Positions 7,154 to 12,693 of a DNA stretch of 12,693 bases are shown in pieces. This stretch comes from Bacillota bacterium (GTDB taxonomy: Bacteria > Bacillota > Bacilli > Bacillales_A > Planococcaceae): the NCBI GenBank assembly GCA_023405135.1, contig JAEXYZ010000005.1, positions 1-12,693 of the forward strand, in the 5' to 3' direction. The position numbers and the translations under genes were made by a program. Within the stretch, counting starts at the first letter, position 1, and each line of letters opens with the position of its first letter. Below the pieces are notes generated by a model. It worked only from the letters and a program-made list of their open reading frames with translations, was not told the origin of the DNA and ran no database searches.

Positions 7154-7182
7154 TTGAAGTCATTAAGTCGTAGCGTTAAAAT
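7154..7182 (+). promoter_or_regulatory. Candidate sigma-A promoter of menE
   Basis: TTGAAG (7154-7159), a 17-bp spacer and TAAAAT (7177-7182) match the -35 (4/6) and -10 (5/6) boxes. The start would be near 7189, about 12 nt before the menE ribosome site. With the terminator after menB, this implies that menE is transcribed separately, at least in part. Confidence 0.6.
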
Positions 7183-7213
7183 AGTACTATTGCAAGTAGT
7201 AGGAGGAAGAACA

Positions 7214-8647
7214 ATGTATCCTAATTGGATTTTACAACGTGCACGTTTAACGCCAACACGAGTTGCTCTTAAATTTAATAATGAAACATGGACTTTTGAG
7301 CAAATTAAAGATATTTCTATAAAAAGAGCTCAGCAGCTTGTTGCTTTAGGTATTAAACCAAAAGAGCGCGTGGCGATATTAGGCCCTAACCATCCACAAT
7401 CAGTATTTATGATGTATGCTTGTATGCATTTGCAATGTGAAATGGTCATGCTAAACCGTAAGTTAGCAAAGGATGAGTTGCAATATCAAATAGAAGATTC
7501 CGAAGTATCAATTGTTTTAGTTGATGATGGAGATTTAGCACTGCTACCAGAACAAGCGTCATTCCATTTATTTTCTGATGTAGAAAAAAGTGAAGAGCAA
7601 ACAGTATCAATAAGTGAAGAATGGACATTAGAACAAACAATATCAATTATGTATACTTCTGGAACAACTGGTTTTCCGAAGGGGGTACGTCAAACAGTAG
7701 GAAACCATCAAGCAAATGCTATATCCTCTGTTTTAAATATTGGATTATCAGAAGAAGATGTTTGGCTATGCGCGGTTCCTTTATTTCATATTAGTGGTTT
7801 TTCAATTTTAGTACGTTCATTGCTTTATGGGAATCAAGTAAAGTTATACGAAAAGTTTGAGAAGGAAAATGCAGTCAATGATATAGCGTTCGGAGACGTA
7901 ACTCATATGTCAGTTGTTGCCTTTATATTAGAGAGAATTTTACATGGTTTAGAGGAACGAGAGTTAAAAGCTTCTCCAAAGTTTAAAATTATCCTTGCTG
8001 GCGGTGGACCTGTACCAGTGAACTATCTTGAGAGAGCAAAACGTTTAGGACTTGCTGTTGCTCAAACATATGGCATGACGGAAACTTCATCTCAAACTGC
8101 AACATTATCTAATGAAGATGCTTTTAGAAAGATAGGCTCTGCTGGAAAGCCTTTGTTTTTCAATCAAATAAAAATTGCTGGTGCAAATGGACCTAAATAT
8201 GAAGGGGAAATATTAATACGTGGTCCACACGTTACACCAGGTTATATAGGTCGATTTTCAGAAAGAAGTGTTACAGAGGACGGATGGTTACATACTGGTG
8301 ATATAGGATATTTAGATGAAGAAGGATATCTTTTTGTAATTGATCGCCGCTCTGATTTAATTATTTCCGGTGGAGAAAATATTTATCCAGCTGAAATTGA
8401 AAATGTGTTAATGAGTCATGACGCTATTCGAGAAGCAGGAATTTGTGGTATAAAAGATGAAACATGGGGAGAAGTACCAGCAGCCTTTGTTGTGCTAAAA
8501 TCAGATGTTTCGAAAGAAGAATTATACAATTTCTGTTTATCGAAATTAGCTAAATATAAAGTTCCAAAACAATTTTACTTTGTTCAAGAACTACCACGAA
8601 ATGGTTCTAATAAATTGTTAAGAAGAAAACTGAAGGATTTACTGTAA
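7214..8647 (+). CDS. menE: o-Succinylbenzoate--CoA ligase MenE
   Basis: MenE uses ATP to adenylate o-succinylbenzoate and passes it to CoA, making the MenB substrate. The 477 residues show the ANL-superfamily motifs in order: the phosphate loop YTSGTTGFPKG (147-157), AQTYGMTETSS (283-293), GWLHTGDIGYLDEEGY (357-372) with D363, DRRSDLIISGGENIYP (377-392) with R378, and the mobile C-terminal domain ending with the catalytic lysine K467 in NGSNKLLRRK. The ATG at 7214 lies 7 nt after AGGAGG (7201-7206); the upstream TTG at 7154 coincides with the -35 box and is rejected. It follows menB after 271 bp with its own promoter. Other acyl-CoA ligases share the fold; the size and the men context support MenE. 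menC does not follow. Confidence 0.95.
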   Translation: MYPNWILQRARLTPTRVALKFNNETWTFEQIKDISIKRAQQLVALGIKPKERVAILGPNHPQSVFMMYACMHLQCEMVMLNRKLAKDELQYQIEDSEVSIVLVDDGDLALLPEQASFHLFSDVEKSEEQTVSISEEWTLEQTISIMYTSGTTGFPKGVRQTVGNHQANAISSVLNIGLSEEDVWLCAVPLFHISGFSILVRSLLYGNQVKLYEKFEKENAVNDIAFGDVTHMSVVAFILERILHGLEERELKASPKFKIILAGGGPVPVNYLERAKRLGLAVAQTYGMTETSSQTATLSNEDAFRKIGSAGKPLFFNQIKIAGANGPKYEGEILIRGPHVTPGYIGRFSERSVTEDGWLHTGDIGYLDEEGYLFVIDRRSDLIISGGENIYPAEIENVLMSHDAIREAGICGIKDETWGEVPAAFVVLKSDVSKEELYNFCLSKLAKYKVPKQFYFVQELPRNGSNKLLRRKLKDLL

Positions 8648-8653
8648 TGAAAA

Positions 8654-8702
8654 ATAATCCCCGAATAATTGACGAATGAATAGTCAATTTTCGGGGATTT
8701 TC
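8654..8702. terminator. Bidirectional terminator between menE and znuA
   Basis: The arm 8656-8673 (AATCCCCGAA then TAATTGAC) pairs with 8683-8699 (GTCAATT then TTCGGGGATT) with one bulged base. A T tract follows on the plus strand, and ATTATTTTT follows the hairpin on the minus strand, so it can stop both convergent transcripts. Confidence 0.88.
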
Positions 8703-9692
8703 TTATGGATTTAAAGCTTTTTGTAACGTCTCAATATTTTTTTCCATCAATGTGAAATAAGTTTCATTGTTTTTAATATCTTCTTCAGTTAAGACGCTTA
8801 AATTGTGTAATGTAAGCGTATCTGCACCAACTTCATTCTGTATAACGGTTGCTAATTTAGAAGAAACATTTTGCTCAAATAAAATATATTTTATATTTAA
8901 TTCTTTTGCTTGCTCAACAATTTTAGCTAATTCTTTTTGTGAAGGTTCACTTTGTGAGTTAAGACCAGCAACTGCAACTTGTTCTAATCCATATGCTTCC
9001 GCAATGTATCCAAATGATGCATGAGAGATAAAGAATGTTTTCGTTGCAGCTTCTGAAGTCATTTTCTCAAAATCTTTATTCAATGTTTCTAGTTCTGAAA
9101 TTAATAGATTATAGTTGTCATTAAATGTTTTTTCTTGCTCTGGTAAAGCTTTAACAAGTTCATTTTTAATTGATAATGCTAAATCTTGCGAAATGACTGG
9201 AGATAACCAAACATGAGGGTCAATATCTCCGTGGTTATGCTCATCATGGGAATGTTCTTCGTGCGCATGCTCATCTTCATGTTCTGAAGATGCATGTAAT
9301 TTTTCCTCTGCAATACTATCCGCTGTTGCAACGAGTTTCACATTTTCATTTTCTAAAGTACTTTTAGCATTTTCAACAAAGCCTTCTAGTCCAAGACCAA
9401 TATAGAAAAATAAATCTGAATCAGCTAATTTCATCATATCTTGTTGTGTAGGCTCAAATGTATGCTCGTTTGTTCCTGGAGGATAGATAGAAGATACATT
9501 TACATAGTCTCCACCAATGCGCTCAGCAAAGTAGCTTAATGGGTAAACAGTAGTATAAATATTTACTTTCTCAGATTCTTCTTTATTTTTAGTAGATTCA
9601 TTGTCAGATTTAGAATCATTATTTGAACTATTACATGCTGTTAAAATAAGTGCTAATGCAGTAAACAAAAGTAAAAAAGATAATTTTTTCAT
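8703..9692 (-). CDS. znuA: Zinc ABC transporter substrate-binding lipoprotein (ZnuA/AdcA)
   Basis: This is a cluster A-I metal-binding lipoprotein that captures zinc outside the cell for an ABC importer. The 329 residues begin with a lipoprotein signal peptide ending in the lipobox LTAC with Cys20. The fold residues include H77 in PGTNEHTFEP, H160 in DPHVWLSP and H224 in FISHASFGY as expected zinc ligands, with E273 in LFEQNVSS as a further candidate. Residues 133-154 hold eight histidines, the acidic His-rich loop typical of zinc rather than manganese proteins. There is no C-terminal ZinT domain, so it resembles ZnuA more than streptococcal AdcA. No permease or ATPase gene is adjacent. The start ATG at 9692 has AAAAGG at 9703-9708. 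A Zur-like operator lies just upstream. Confidence 0.93.
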   Translation of the reverse strand: MKKLSFLLLFTALALILTACNSSNNDSKSDNESTKNKEESEKVNIYTTVYPLSYFAERIGGDYVNVSSIYPPGTNEHTFEPTQQDMMKLADSDLFFYIGLGLEGFVENAKSTLENENVKLVATADSIAEEKLHASSEHEDEHAHEEHSHDEHNHGDIDPHVWLSPVISQDLALSIKNELVKALPEQEKTFNDNYNLLISELETLNKDFEKMTSEAATKTFFISHASFGYIAEAYGLEQVAVAGLNSQSEPSQKELAKIVEQAKELNIKYILFEQNVSSKLATVIQNEVGADTLTLHNLSVLTEEDIKNNETYFTLMEKNIETLQKALNP

Positions 9693-9710
9693 TAAATCAC
9701 AACCTTTTCT

Positions 9711-9731
9711 AAATAGTAATAATTACGATTT
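9711..9731 (-). promoter_or_regulatory. Zur-type operator of znuA
   Basis: Arms AAATAGTAAT (9711-9720) and ATTACGATTT (9722-9731) flank a central A and are complementary except at one position. The core differs at one base from the Bacillus Zur consensus TCGTAATNATTACGA (recalled, not searched). The site lies 19 bp before the zinc lipoprotein start, so zinc-dependent repression is the natural reading. Confidence 0.75.
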
Positions 9732-9778
9732 ATTTTTTCAACATTTTCAATAATACATGAACAAAGTAAAAATAACAA
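9713..9778 (-). promoter_or_regulatory. Candidate znuA promoters (minus strand)
   Basis: Reading the minus strand, one candidate is TTGAAA (9736-9741), a 17-bp spacer and TACTAT (9713-9718), overlapping the Zur box. Its start would fall almost on the ribosome site. A second is TTGTTA (9773-9778), a 17-bp spacer and TATTAT (9750-9755), which gives a leader of about 50 nt with the Zur box just downstream of the start. Either geometry lets a bound Zur block transcription. Confidence 0.45.
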
Positions 9779-9779
9779 T

Positions 9780-9816
9780 AAAAAAAAGCCTTCGAATTTA
9801 TTTTTTTTTCGAAGGC
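9780..9816 (-). terminator. Terminator of yidD (minus strand)
   Basis: GCCTTCGAA (9788-9796) pairs with TTCGAAGGC (9808-9816), and eight T follow on the minus strand. The yidD stop codon (9798-9800) lies in the hairpin loop, so the last codons of the gene form one arm and part of the loop. Confidence 0.85.
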
Positions 9817-10031
9817 CATTTTTCTGGTACAGGATCAAATCCTCCAGGATGGAATGGTTGGCATTTTAAAATGCGAATAATGGTTAAAATTAACCCTTTA
9901 ACGGCACCATGCTTTTGAAAAGCTTCTAAGCCGTATTGTGAACAAGTCGGATGAAAACGACAAGATGGTGGTGTTAATGGCGAAATGAATTTTCGATATA
10001 GTTGAATAAGCCAAATAAAGGGATGTTTCAT
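9798..10031 (-). CDS. yidD: Membrane protein insertion efficiency factor YidD
   Basis: The 77-residue protein carries the full YidD signature: an N-terminal amphipathic segment (LIQLYRKFISPLTPPSCRF), HPTCSQYGLEAFQKHG (27-42) and the C-terminal FHPGGFDPVP block. YidD acts at the inner face of the membrane and helps the YidC insertase place proteins. The family often sits beside rnpA and yidC, but a solitary position is normal in Bacillus. The ATG at 10031 follows AGGAG (plus-strand 10039-10043) at 7 nt. A TTGACG -35-like box (plus-strand 10070-10075) exists, but its best -10 would place the start inside the ribosome site, so no promoter is called. The C-terminal PSKKK overlaps the terminator. 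Confidence 0.95.
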   Translation of the reverse strand: MKHPFIWLIQLYRKFISPLTPPSCRFHPTCSQYGLEAFQKHGAVKGLILTIIRILKCQPFHPGGFDPVPEKWPSKKK

Positions 10032-10148
10032 TTTTTAACTCCTGAATATTATTATTTTTTAATATATCACGTCAATTATATTTTAGTAACAACATTACTC
10101 TAAAAAATAAATTATGTTTTAAATTAAATAAGAACGGTTATAGTAAAA

Positions 10149-10163
10149 GTGTAATTATTATAT
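10149..10163 (+). promoter_or_regulatory. PerR-box-like site upstream of dps
   Basis: GTGTAATTATTATAT matches the 7-1-7 PerR consensus TTATAATNATTATAA at 12 of 14 defined positions. PerR controls the dps/mrgA gene in Bacillus (established). The site is about 80 bp upstream of the best dps start site, farther than usual, which weakens the call in this AT-rich region. Confidence 0.4.
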
Positions 10164-10228
10164 AACATTGTTCCAATTTCTTTTGGAAATCTTTCAAATT
10201 ATATACATAATTTGAGAGAATAAACTTT

Positions 10229-10263
10229 GTTATAATTTAATTGATAATGTTTTTCAATTATCA
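10229..10263 (+). promoter_or_regulatory. dps promoter (extended -10) with an operator-like dyad at the start site
   Basis: A perfect TATAAT (10231-10236) is preceded by TGT, forming an extended -10 element; no good -35 is seen. Transcription should start near 10243. An inverted repeat TGATAAT (10242-10248) / ATTATCA (10257-10263) with 8 nt between the arms lies on the start. Its arms equal the outer heptamers of a Fur-family box, whose spacing is 7, so it is off by one. It could also be a 5' stem in the mRNA. Confidence 0.5.
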
Positions 10264-10288
10264 TATTACACAGTTGAGGTGATTTTTT

Positions 10289-10738
10289 ATGGCAAACAAA
10301 ACATTAATTGAACAATTAAACGATTTAGTAGCAACGTGGTCAGTACTTTATACGAAGCTTCACAATTATCATTGGTATGTAAATGGTCCAAGCTTCTTTA
10401 CGCTTCATGCAAAATTTGAAGAGCTATATAATGAAGTGACATTAAATTTAGATGAAGTTGCTGAGCGTATTCTCTCAAAAGGTGGAAAACCAGTAGCAAC
10501 ATTAACCGAACATCTTGAAATGTCTCATATTAAAGAAGCGACAGGAACAGAATCAACAGAGGAAATGGTTCAAACAACAATTACGGATTTTAAAACGATT
10601 ATGATGTATTTGAAAGAAGCAATGGAACAAGCTGCACAAGAAGGCGATGATCGTACAGAAGATATGCTAAATGCTGTCGTTCAAAGTTTAGAAAAACATA
10701 CTTGGATGTTAACAGCATTTTTAGGGAATAATCAGTAA
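10289..10738 (+). CDS. dps: Dps-family ferritin-like DNA-protection protein
   Basis: Dps proteins form 12-subunit shells that oxidise and store iron using hydrogen peroxide, shielding DNA from oxidative damage. The 149 residues match the family length. The inter-subunit ferroxidase ligands are all present with the correct spacing: H28 in NYHWYV, H40 in FTLHAKF, and D55 and E59 in LDEVAER. The ribosome site GAGGTGA (10276-10282) stands 6 nt before ATG 10289. The gene has its own promoter and terminator and so forms a monocistronic unit. A PerR-like box and a Fur-like dyad upstream suggest peroxide or iron control. Whether it corresponds to Dps1 or Dps2 of the B. cereus group cannot be told from sequence alone. 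Confidence 0.95.
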   Translation: MANKTLIEQLNDLVATWSVLYTKLHNYHWYVNGPSFFTLHAKFEELYNEVTLNLDEVAERILSKGGKPVATLTEHLEMSHIKEATGTESTEEMVQTTITDFKTIMMYLKEAMEQAAQEGDDRTEDMLNAVVQSLEKHTWMLTAFLGNNQ

Positions 10739-10838
10739 AGTTTATAAAATGAGAATTGTTTGACACTTATTTGGTGAGATGAGTAGACAGCTCTAAACTC
10801 TAAGGCAAGTGAAGAAGAGTACTCATAAACTCCAATTT

Positions 10839-10869
10839 AAAAAAATCCGCATTTTAAGCGGATTTTTTT
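10839..10869 (+). terminator. Terminator of dps
   Basis: AAAAAAATCCGC (10839-10850) pairs with GCGGATTTTTTT (10858-10869) around a 7-nt loop, with the T run as part of the stem. The symmetry allows weak activity on the minus strand too. The 100 bp between the dps stop and this hairpin holds no recognisable gene. Confidence 0.88.
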
Positions 10870-10960
10870 CTTTTTAGCTCTTTTAGAGAATGGTCTAAAA
10901 ACTTAAGTCATTCACATCTGAATAACTAATATTTTTTCGTACCATACTTATTGAAAAGGA

Positions 10961-11278
10961 GTGATTACCATAGATCAGACAACTATCTACGTTTCAGTCG
11001 CAAACCAGTCCTTCAGTTATCTTCCCTTAGGTTTACCTTGTGAATTTAAACTTAAATTAGATACTAATAAAGCACAAATTTTTGAGCAATTATTTTTGCA
11101 GATTGATTCTTTAGAATTCGATAACGCTGTTCGTGCCCATCTTCCATATTTACCTTATCATTTAGATGAATCAAACGATGAAATTGATACTAGATTAAAA
11201 AAAATTTACGCTCTGATTCACGAATTCGGTGATGACCATACAAAACAATTTGTTGAACAATTACCGTATTTCCATTGA
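10961..11278 (+). CDS. Small protein of unknown function with ambiguous start
   Basis: I do not recognise this protein. It is at most 105 residues, predicted soluble and acidic, without signal peptide, membrane segment or cysteine motif (one Cys). It has a mainly hydrophobic N-terminal half and a charged stretch around DESNDEIDTRLKK. It contains no methionine apart from the start. An in-frame TGA at 10952 limits the start. GTG 10961 touches the ribosome site AAAGGAG (10955-10961), so its spacing is wrong. ATA 10970 lies eight bases after GGAG, where an ATG would be expected, and would give a 102-residue protein. Coding is supported by the open frame, the ribosome site and the position between dps and ytkD on the same strand. 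No clear promoter was found. Confidence 0.7.
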   Translation: MITIDQTTIYVSVANQSFSYLPLGLPCEFKLKLDTNKAQIFEQLFLQIDSLEFDNAVRAHLPYLPYHLDESNDEIDTRLKKIYALIHEFGDDHTKQFVEQLPYFH

Positions 11279-11285
11279 TTACAAT

Positions 11286-11334
11286 ACATCCCTTCGCTAG
11301 ACTATAATAAGTACAGGAGTTGAGCAAGGGATGT
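11286..11334 (+). promoter_or_regulatory. Inverted repeat capturing the ytkD start codon
   Basis: ACATCCCTT (11286-11294) pairs perfectly with AAGGGATGT (11326-11334). With C11295 bulged, GCT (11296-11298) adds pairs to AGC (11323-11325). The right arm contains the ytkD ATG (11331-11333). The loop carries TATAAT (11303-11308) and the ribosome site AGGAG. Only RNA started upstream of 11286 would contain both arms. Confidence 0.55.
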
Positions 11335-11798
11335 TTACTTTTATTGATAATAACGGATATAAGGTCGATTTAAGATTTGATAAAGGACCATTTGAAATAG
11401 AACCAAAGCACGTAATCGTGTTTGTGCTTTATAAAGGAAAATGGCTTTGTACAATTAATAGAAAACGTGGTGTAGAATTTCCAGGAGGTAAAGTAGAGCC
11501 TGGGGAAACGTTACAGCAAGCAGCAATTCGTGAAGTTTATGAGGAAACAGCTGTACATATTACAGATTTAAAATGGTTTGCTTATTATATCGTGCATGAT
11601 AAAATACCTTTTTGTAAGGCAGTATTTACAGGAAAAGTAGAAAAAATAGATCCTTTTATTGATGAACATGAAACAATCGGTATGATATGGCTTTCTACGG
11701 AAGAATTAATGAAGCATTCAAATCTAAGCTTTTTCATGAAAGATGATGGAATGAAAAAGATGTTACAGGAAGTGAAACATCATGAAAGACAATGGTAG
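11331..11798 (+). CDS. ytkD: Nudix hydrolase of the YtkD/RppH type
   Basis: The 155-residue protein has a Nudix box from G53 to V75: GKVEPGE (53-59), then REVYEET (67-73) with the metal-binding glutamates E68, E71 and E72. The glycine expected after EET is alanine (A74). N-terminal PKHVIVF and the box context resemble Bacillus YtkD, described as an 8-oxo-dGTP hydrolase and as the RNA 5'-pyrophosphohydrolase BsRppH, whose catalytic residue E68 has the same number. The reaction would be pyrophosphate release from the 5' triphosphate of mRNA, which begins decay, or cleaning of oxidised nucleotides. ATG 11331 is 11 nt after AGGAG, rather far, with AAGGG touching it. The 3' end overlaps the next gene by 17 nt. 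The start codon lies in an inverted repeat. Confidence 0.88.
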   Translation: MFTFIDNNGYKVDLRFDKGPFEIEPKHVIVFVLYKGKWLCTINRKRGVEFPGGKVEPGETLQQAAIREVYEETAVHITDLKWFAYYIVHDKIPFCKAVFTGKVEKIDPFIDEHETIGMIWLSTEELMKHSNLSFFMKDDGMKKMLQEVKHHERQW

Positions 11799-12561
11799 TA
11801 TTGAATCAATAAGAAGCTATCCTTCACCTAATCCACAGATTCATTTACAAGAAATTATTTATTGGTCGGGGGGTTATCGTGTTAAAGGATTGCTCGCAAA
11901 ACCGAAAAAAGAAGGGAATTACGAAGCACTTCTTTATTTACGTGGTGGATTACAATCAGTTGGGATGGTTCGGCCAGGGCGAATTGCACAATTTGCAAGC
12001 CTTGGATTTATCGTTTTTGCTCCATATTATCGTGGAAATCGTGGAGGAGAAGGTCGGGATGAACTTGCAGGTGAGGATCGTTATGACGCGGTTAATAGTG
12101 TAGAACTATTAAAGGAAATTGCGAATACAGAGCATGTTCATCTCTTTGGATTTTCAAGAGGTGGATTAATGGCATTATGGACTGCTATATTACGAAACGA
12201 CATTAAATCTGTTGTAACGTGGGCTGGAGTTACAAATGTCACATCCATGTATTTTGAACGAATTGATATGCGTCGAACATTAAAGAGAATTATTGGCGGT
12301 TCCCCAAATACTGAACAGGAAAAATACGATGAACGTACACCTTTATTTAAAGTAAATATGATTAACGCACCAGTTCTTATTATTCATGGAACAGATGATG
12401 AAAATGTAAGTATCAATCAATCTTATGAGCTTGAACAAAAATTGATGGATGAAAAGAAACAGGTCGAAACATGGTATGCTTCTGGGCTTTCACATCATTA
12501 TCCACCAGAAGTTAATAGAAAAACTGTTAAAGCTCTTTGTGAATGGATGAAAAATATATAG
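11782..12561 (+). CDS. Alpha/beta hydrolase, prolyl-oligopeptidase/dienelactone type
   Basis: The 259 residues form a single-domain alpha/beta hydrolase similar to the S9-like (prolyl oligopeptidase) C-terminal domain. The nucleophile is S125 in LFGFSRGG, the acid D206 in IIHGTDDENVS and the base H238 in GLSHHYPP. Upstream, YLRGG (52-56) and PYYRGNRGG (81-89) correspond to oxyanion-region motifs of this group. No signal peptide is seen, so it is probably cytoplasmic. Bacillus genomes carry similar unassigned esterase-like proteins such as YitV; which one this matches is unsure, so no symbol is given. The ATG at 11782 lies within the end of ytkD (17-nt overlap) with AGGAAG at 11768-11773, which implies co-transcription with ytkD. 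The substrate is unknown and no clear terminator follows. Confidence 0.88.
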   Translation: MKDNGSIESIRSYPSPNPQIHLQEIIYWSGGYRVKGLLAKPKKEGNYEALLYLRGGLQSVGMVRPGRIAQFASLGFIVFAPYYRGNRGGEGRDELAGEDRYDAVNSVELLKEIANTEHVHLFGFSRGGLMALWTAILRNDIKSVVTWAGVTNVTSMYFERIDMRRTLKRIIGGSPNTEQEKYDERTPLFKVNMINAPVLIIHGTDDENVSINQSYELEQKLMDEKKQVETWYASGLSHHYPPEVNRKTVKALCEWMKNI

Positions 12562-12570
12562 TTTTTTAAA

Positions 12571-12693
12571 GAGGCTGGGACATAAGTGAATTTTTTTAAC
12601 AAATTTGCTTGTAACAATAATAAGAATTGGACATTTTGAAAATTGATTGGAGTGAAGGGGCGACTCCTGCGGGAACAGCCCGTGACTCGAGAC
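12571..12693 (+). repeat. Start of a dispersed Bacillus extragenic repeat (cut by window end)
   Basis: GAGGCTGGGACATAA (12571-12585), followed about 60 nt later by GATTGGAGTGAAGG and CGACTCCTGCGGGAACAGC, is a combination I recall between genes in many Bacillaceae. The copy begins 10 bp after the hydrolase stop. The complementary CCCGCAGG-type arm expected downstream is beyond the window. The GC-rich tail contrasts with the AT-rich flank. Confidence 0.6.

Noticed and set aside
7154..7213. TTG start of menE 20 codons upstream
   Set aside because: Coincides with the -35 promoter box and lacks a ribosome site; ATG 7214 has AGGAGG.
8767..9024. Plus-strand 85-codon frame inside znuA
   Set aside because: Antisense to conserved znuA codons, no ribosome site, no domain.
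10048..10075. yidD promoter TTGACG with AATAAT at a 16-bp spacer (minus strand)
   Set aside because: The start would fall inside the yidD ribosome site, so a functional mRNA is unlikely.
10739..10838. Possible small gene or RNA between dps and its terminator
   Set aside because: No frame with a ribosome site and no convincing stem apart from short palindromes such as GAGTACTC; read as the dps 3' untranslated region.

Overview
The window is AT-rich Firmicute DNA, most likely from a Bacillaceae chromosome close to the Bacillus cereus group. This is an inference from strong AGGAG-type ribosome sites, a Bacillus-type menaquinone (men) cluster, B. subtilis-like MenB and RppH/YtkD proteins, and Zur- and PerR-like operators. 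No species marker proves it.

Layout: (1) 1-165 holds the end of a tRNA operon: the 3' part of a tRNA-Ser, a complete tRNA-Glu(UUC) and a perfect-palindrome terminator. (2) 166-999 has no convincing protein gene. It contains a probable remnant of the left end of an ISL3-type insertion sequence, with a hairpin masking a ribosome site. A terminator-like hairpin follows, then a GC-rich, stem-rich element of about 250 bp (roughly 612-868) of unknown class ending in two near-identical 25-nt units. (3) 1000-1929 is an M19-family dipeptidase with its own terminator. (4) 2027-8702 is the menaquinone block. menF, menD, menH and menB are tightly packed and end at a strong terminator. menE follows with its own promoter and ends at a bidirectional terminator shared with the convergent znuA. 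(5) 8703-10031 on the minus strand carries znuA (zinc-binding lipoprotein, Zur-type operator) and yidD. (6) 10289-12561 on the plus strand carries dps, a small unknown gene with an odd start, an RppH/YtkD-type Nudix hydrolase and an overlapping alpha/beta hydrolase. (7) 12571-12693 is the beginning of a dispersed extragenic repeat cut by the window end.

How the genes work together: MenF makes isochorismate, MenD makes SEPHCHC, MenH makes SHCHC, MenE activates o-succinylbenzoate and MenB closes the naphthoate ring. The SHCHC-to-OSB step (MenC) and the prenyl and methyl transfers (MenA, MenG) are not encoded here, so the pathway must be completed elsewhere. ZnuA and Dps are metal and stress functions under probable metalloregulator control.

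The least explained parts are the structured element near 612-868, the ytkD start-codon hairpin, and the apparent ATA or GTG start of the 10961-11278 gene. No defence system, CRISPR array or complete mobile element was found.
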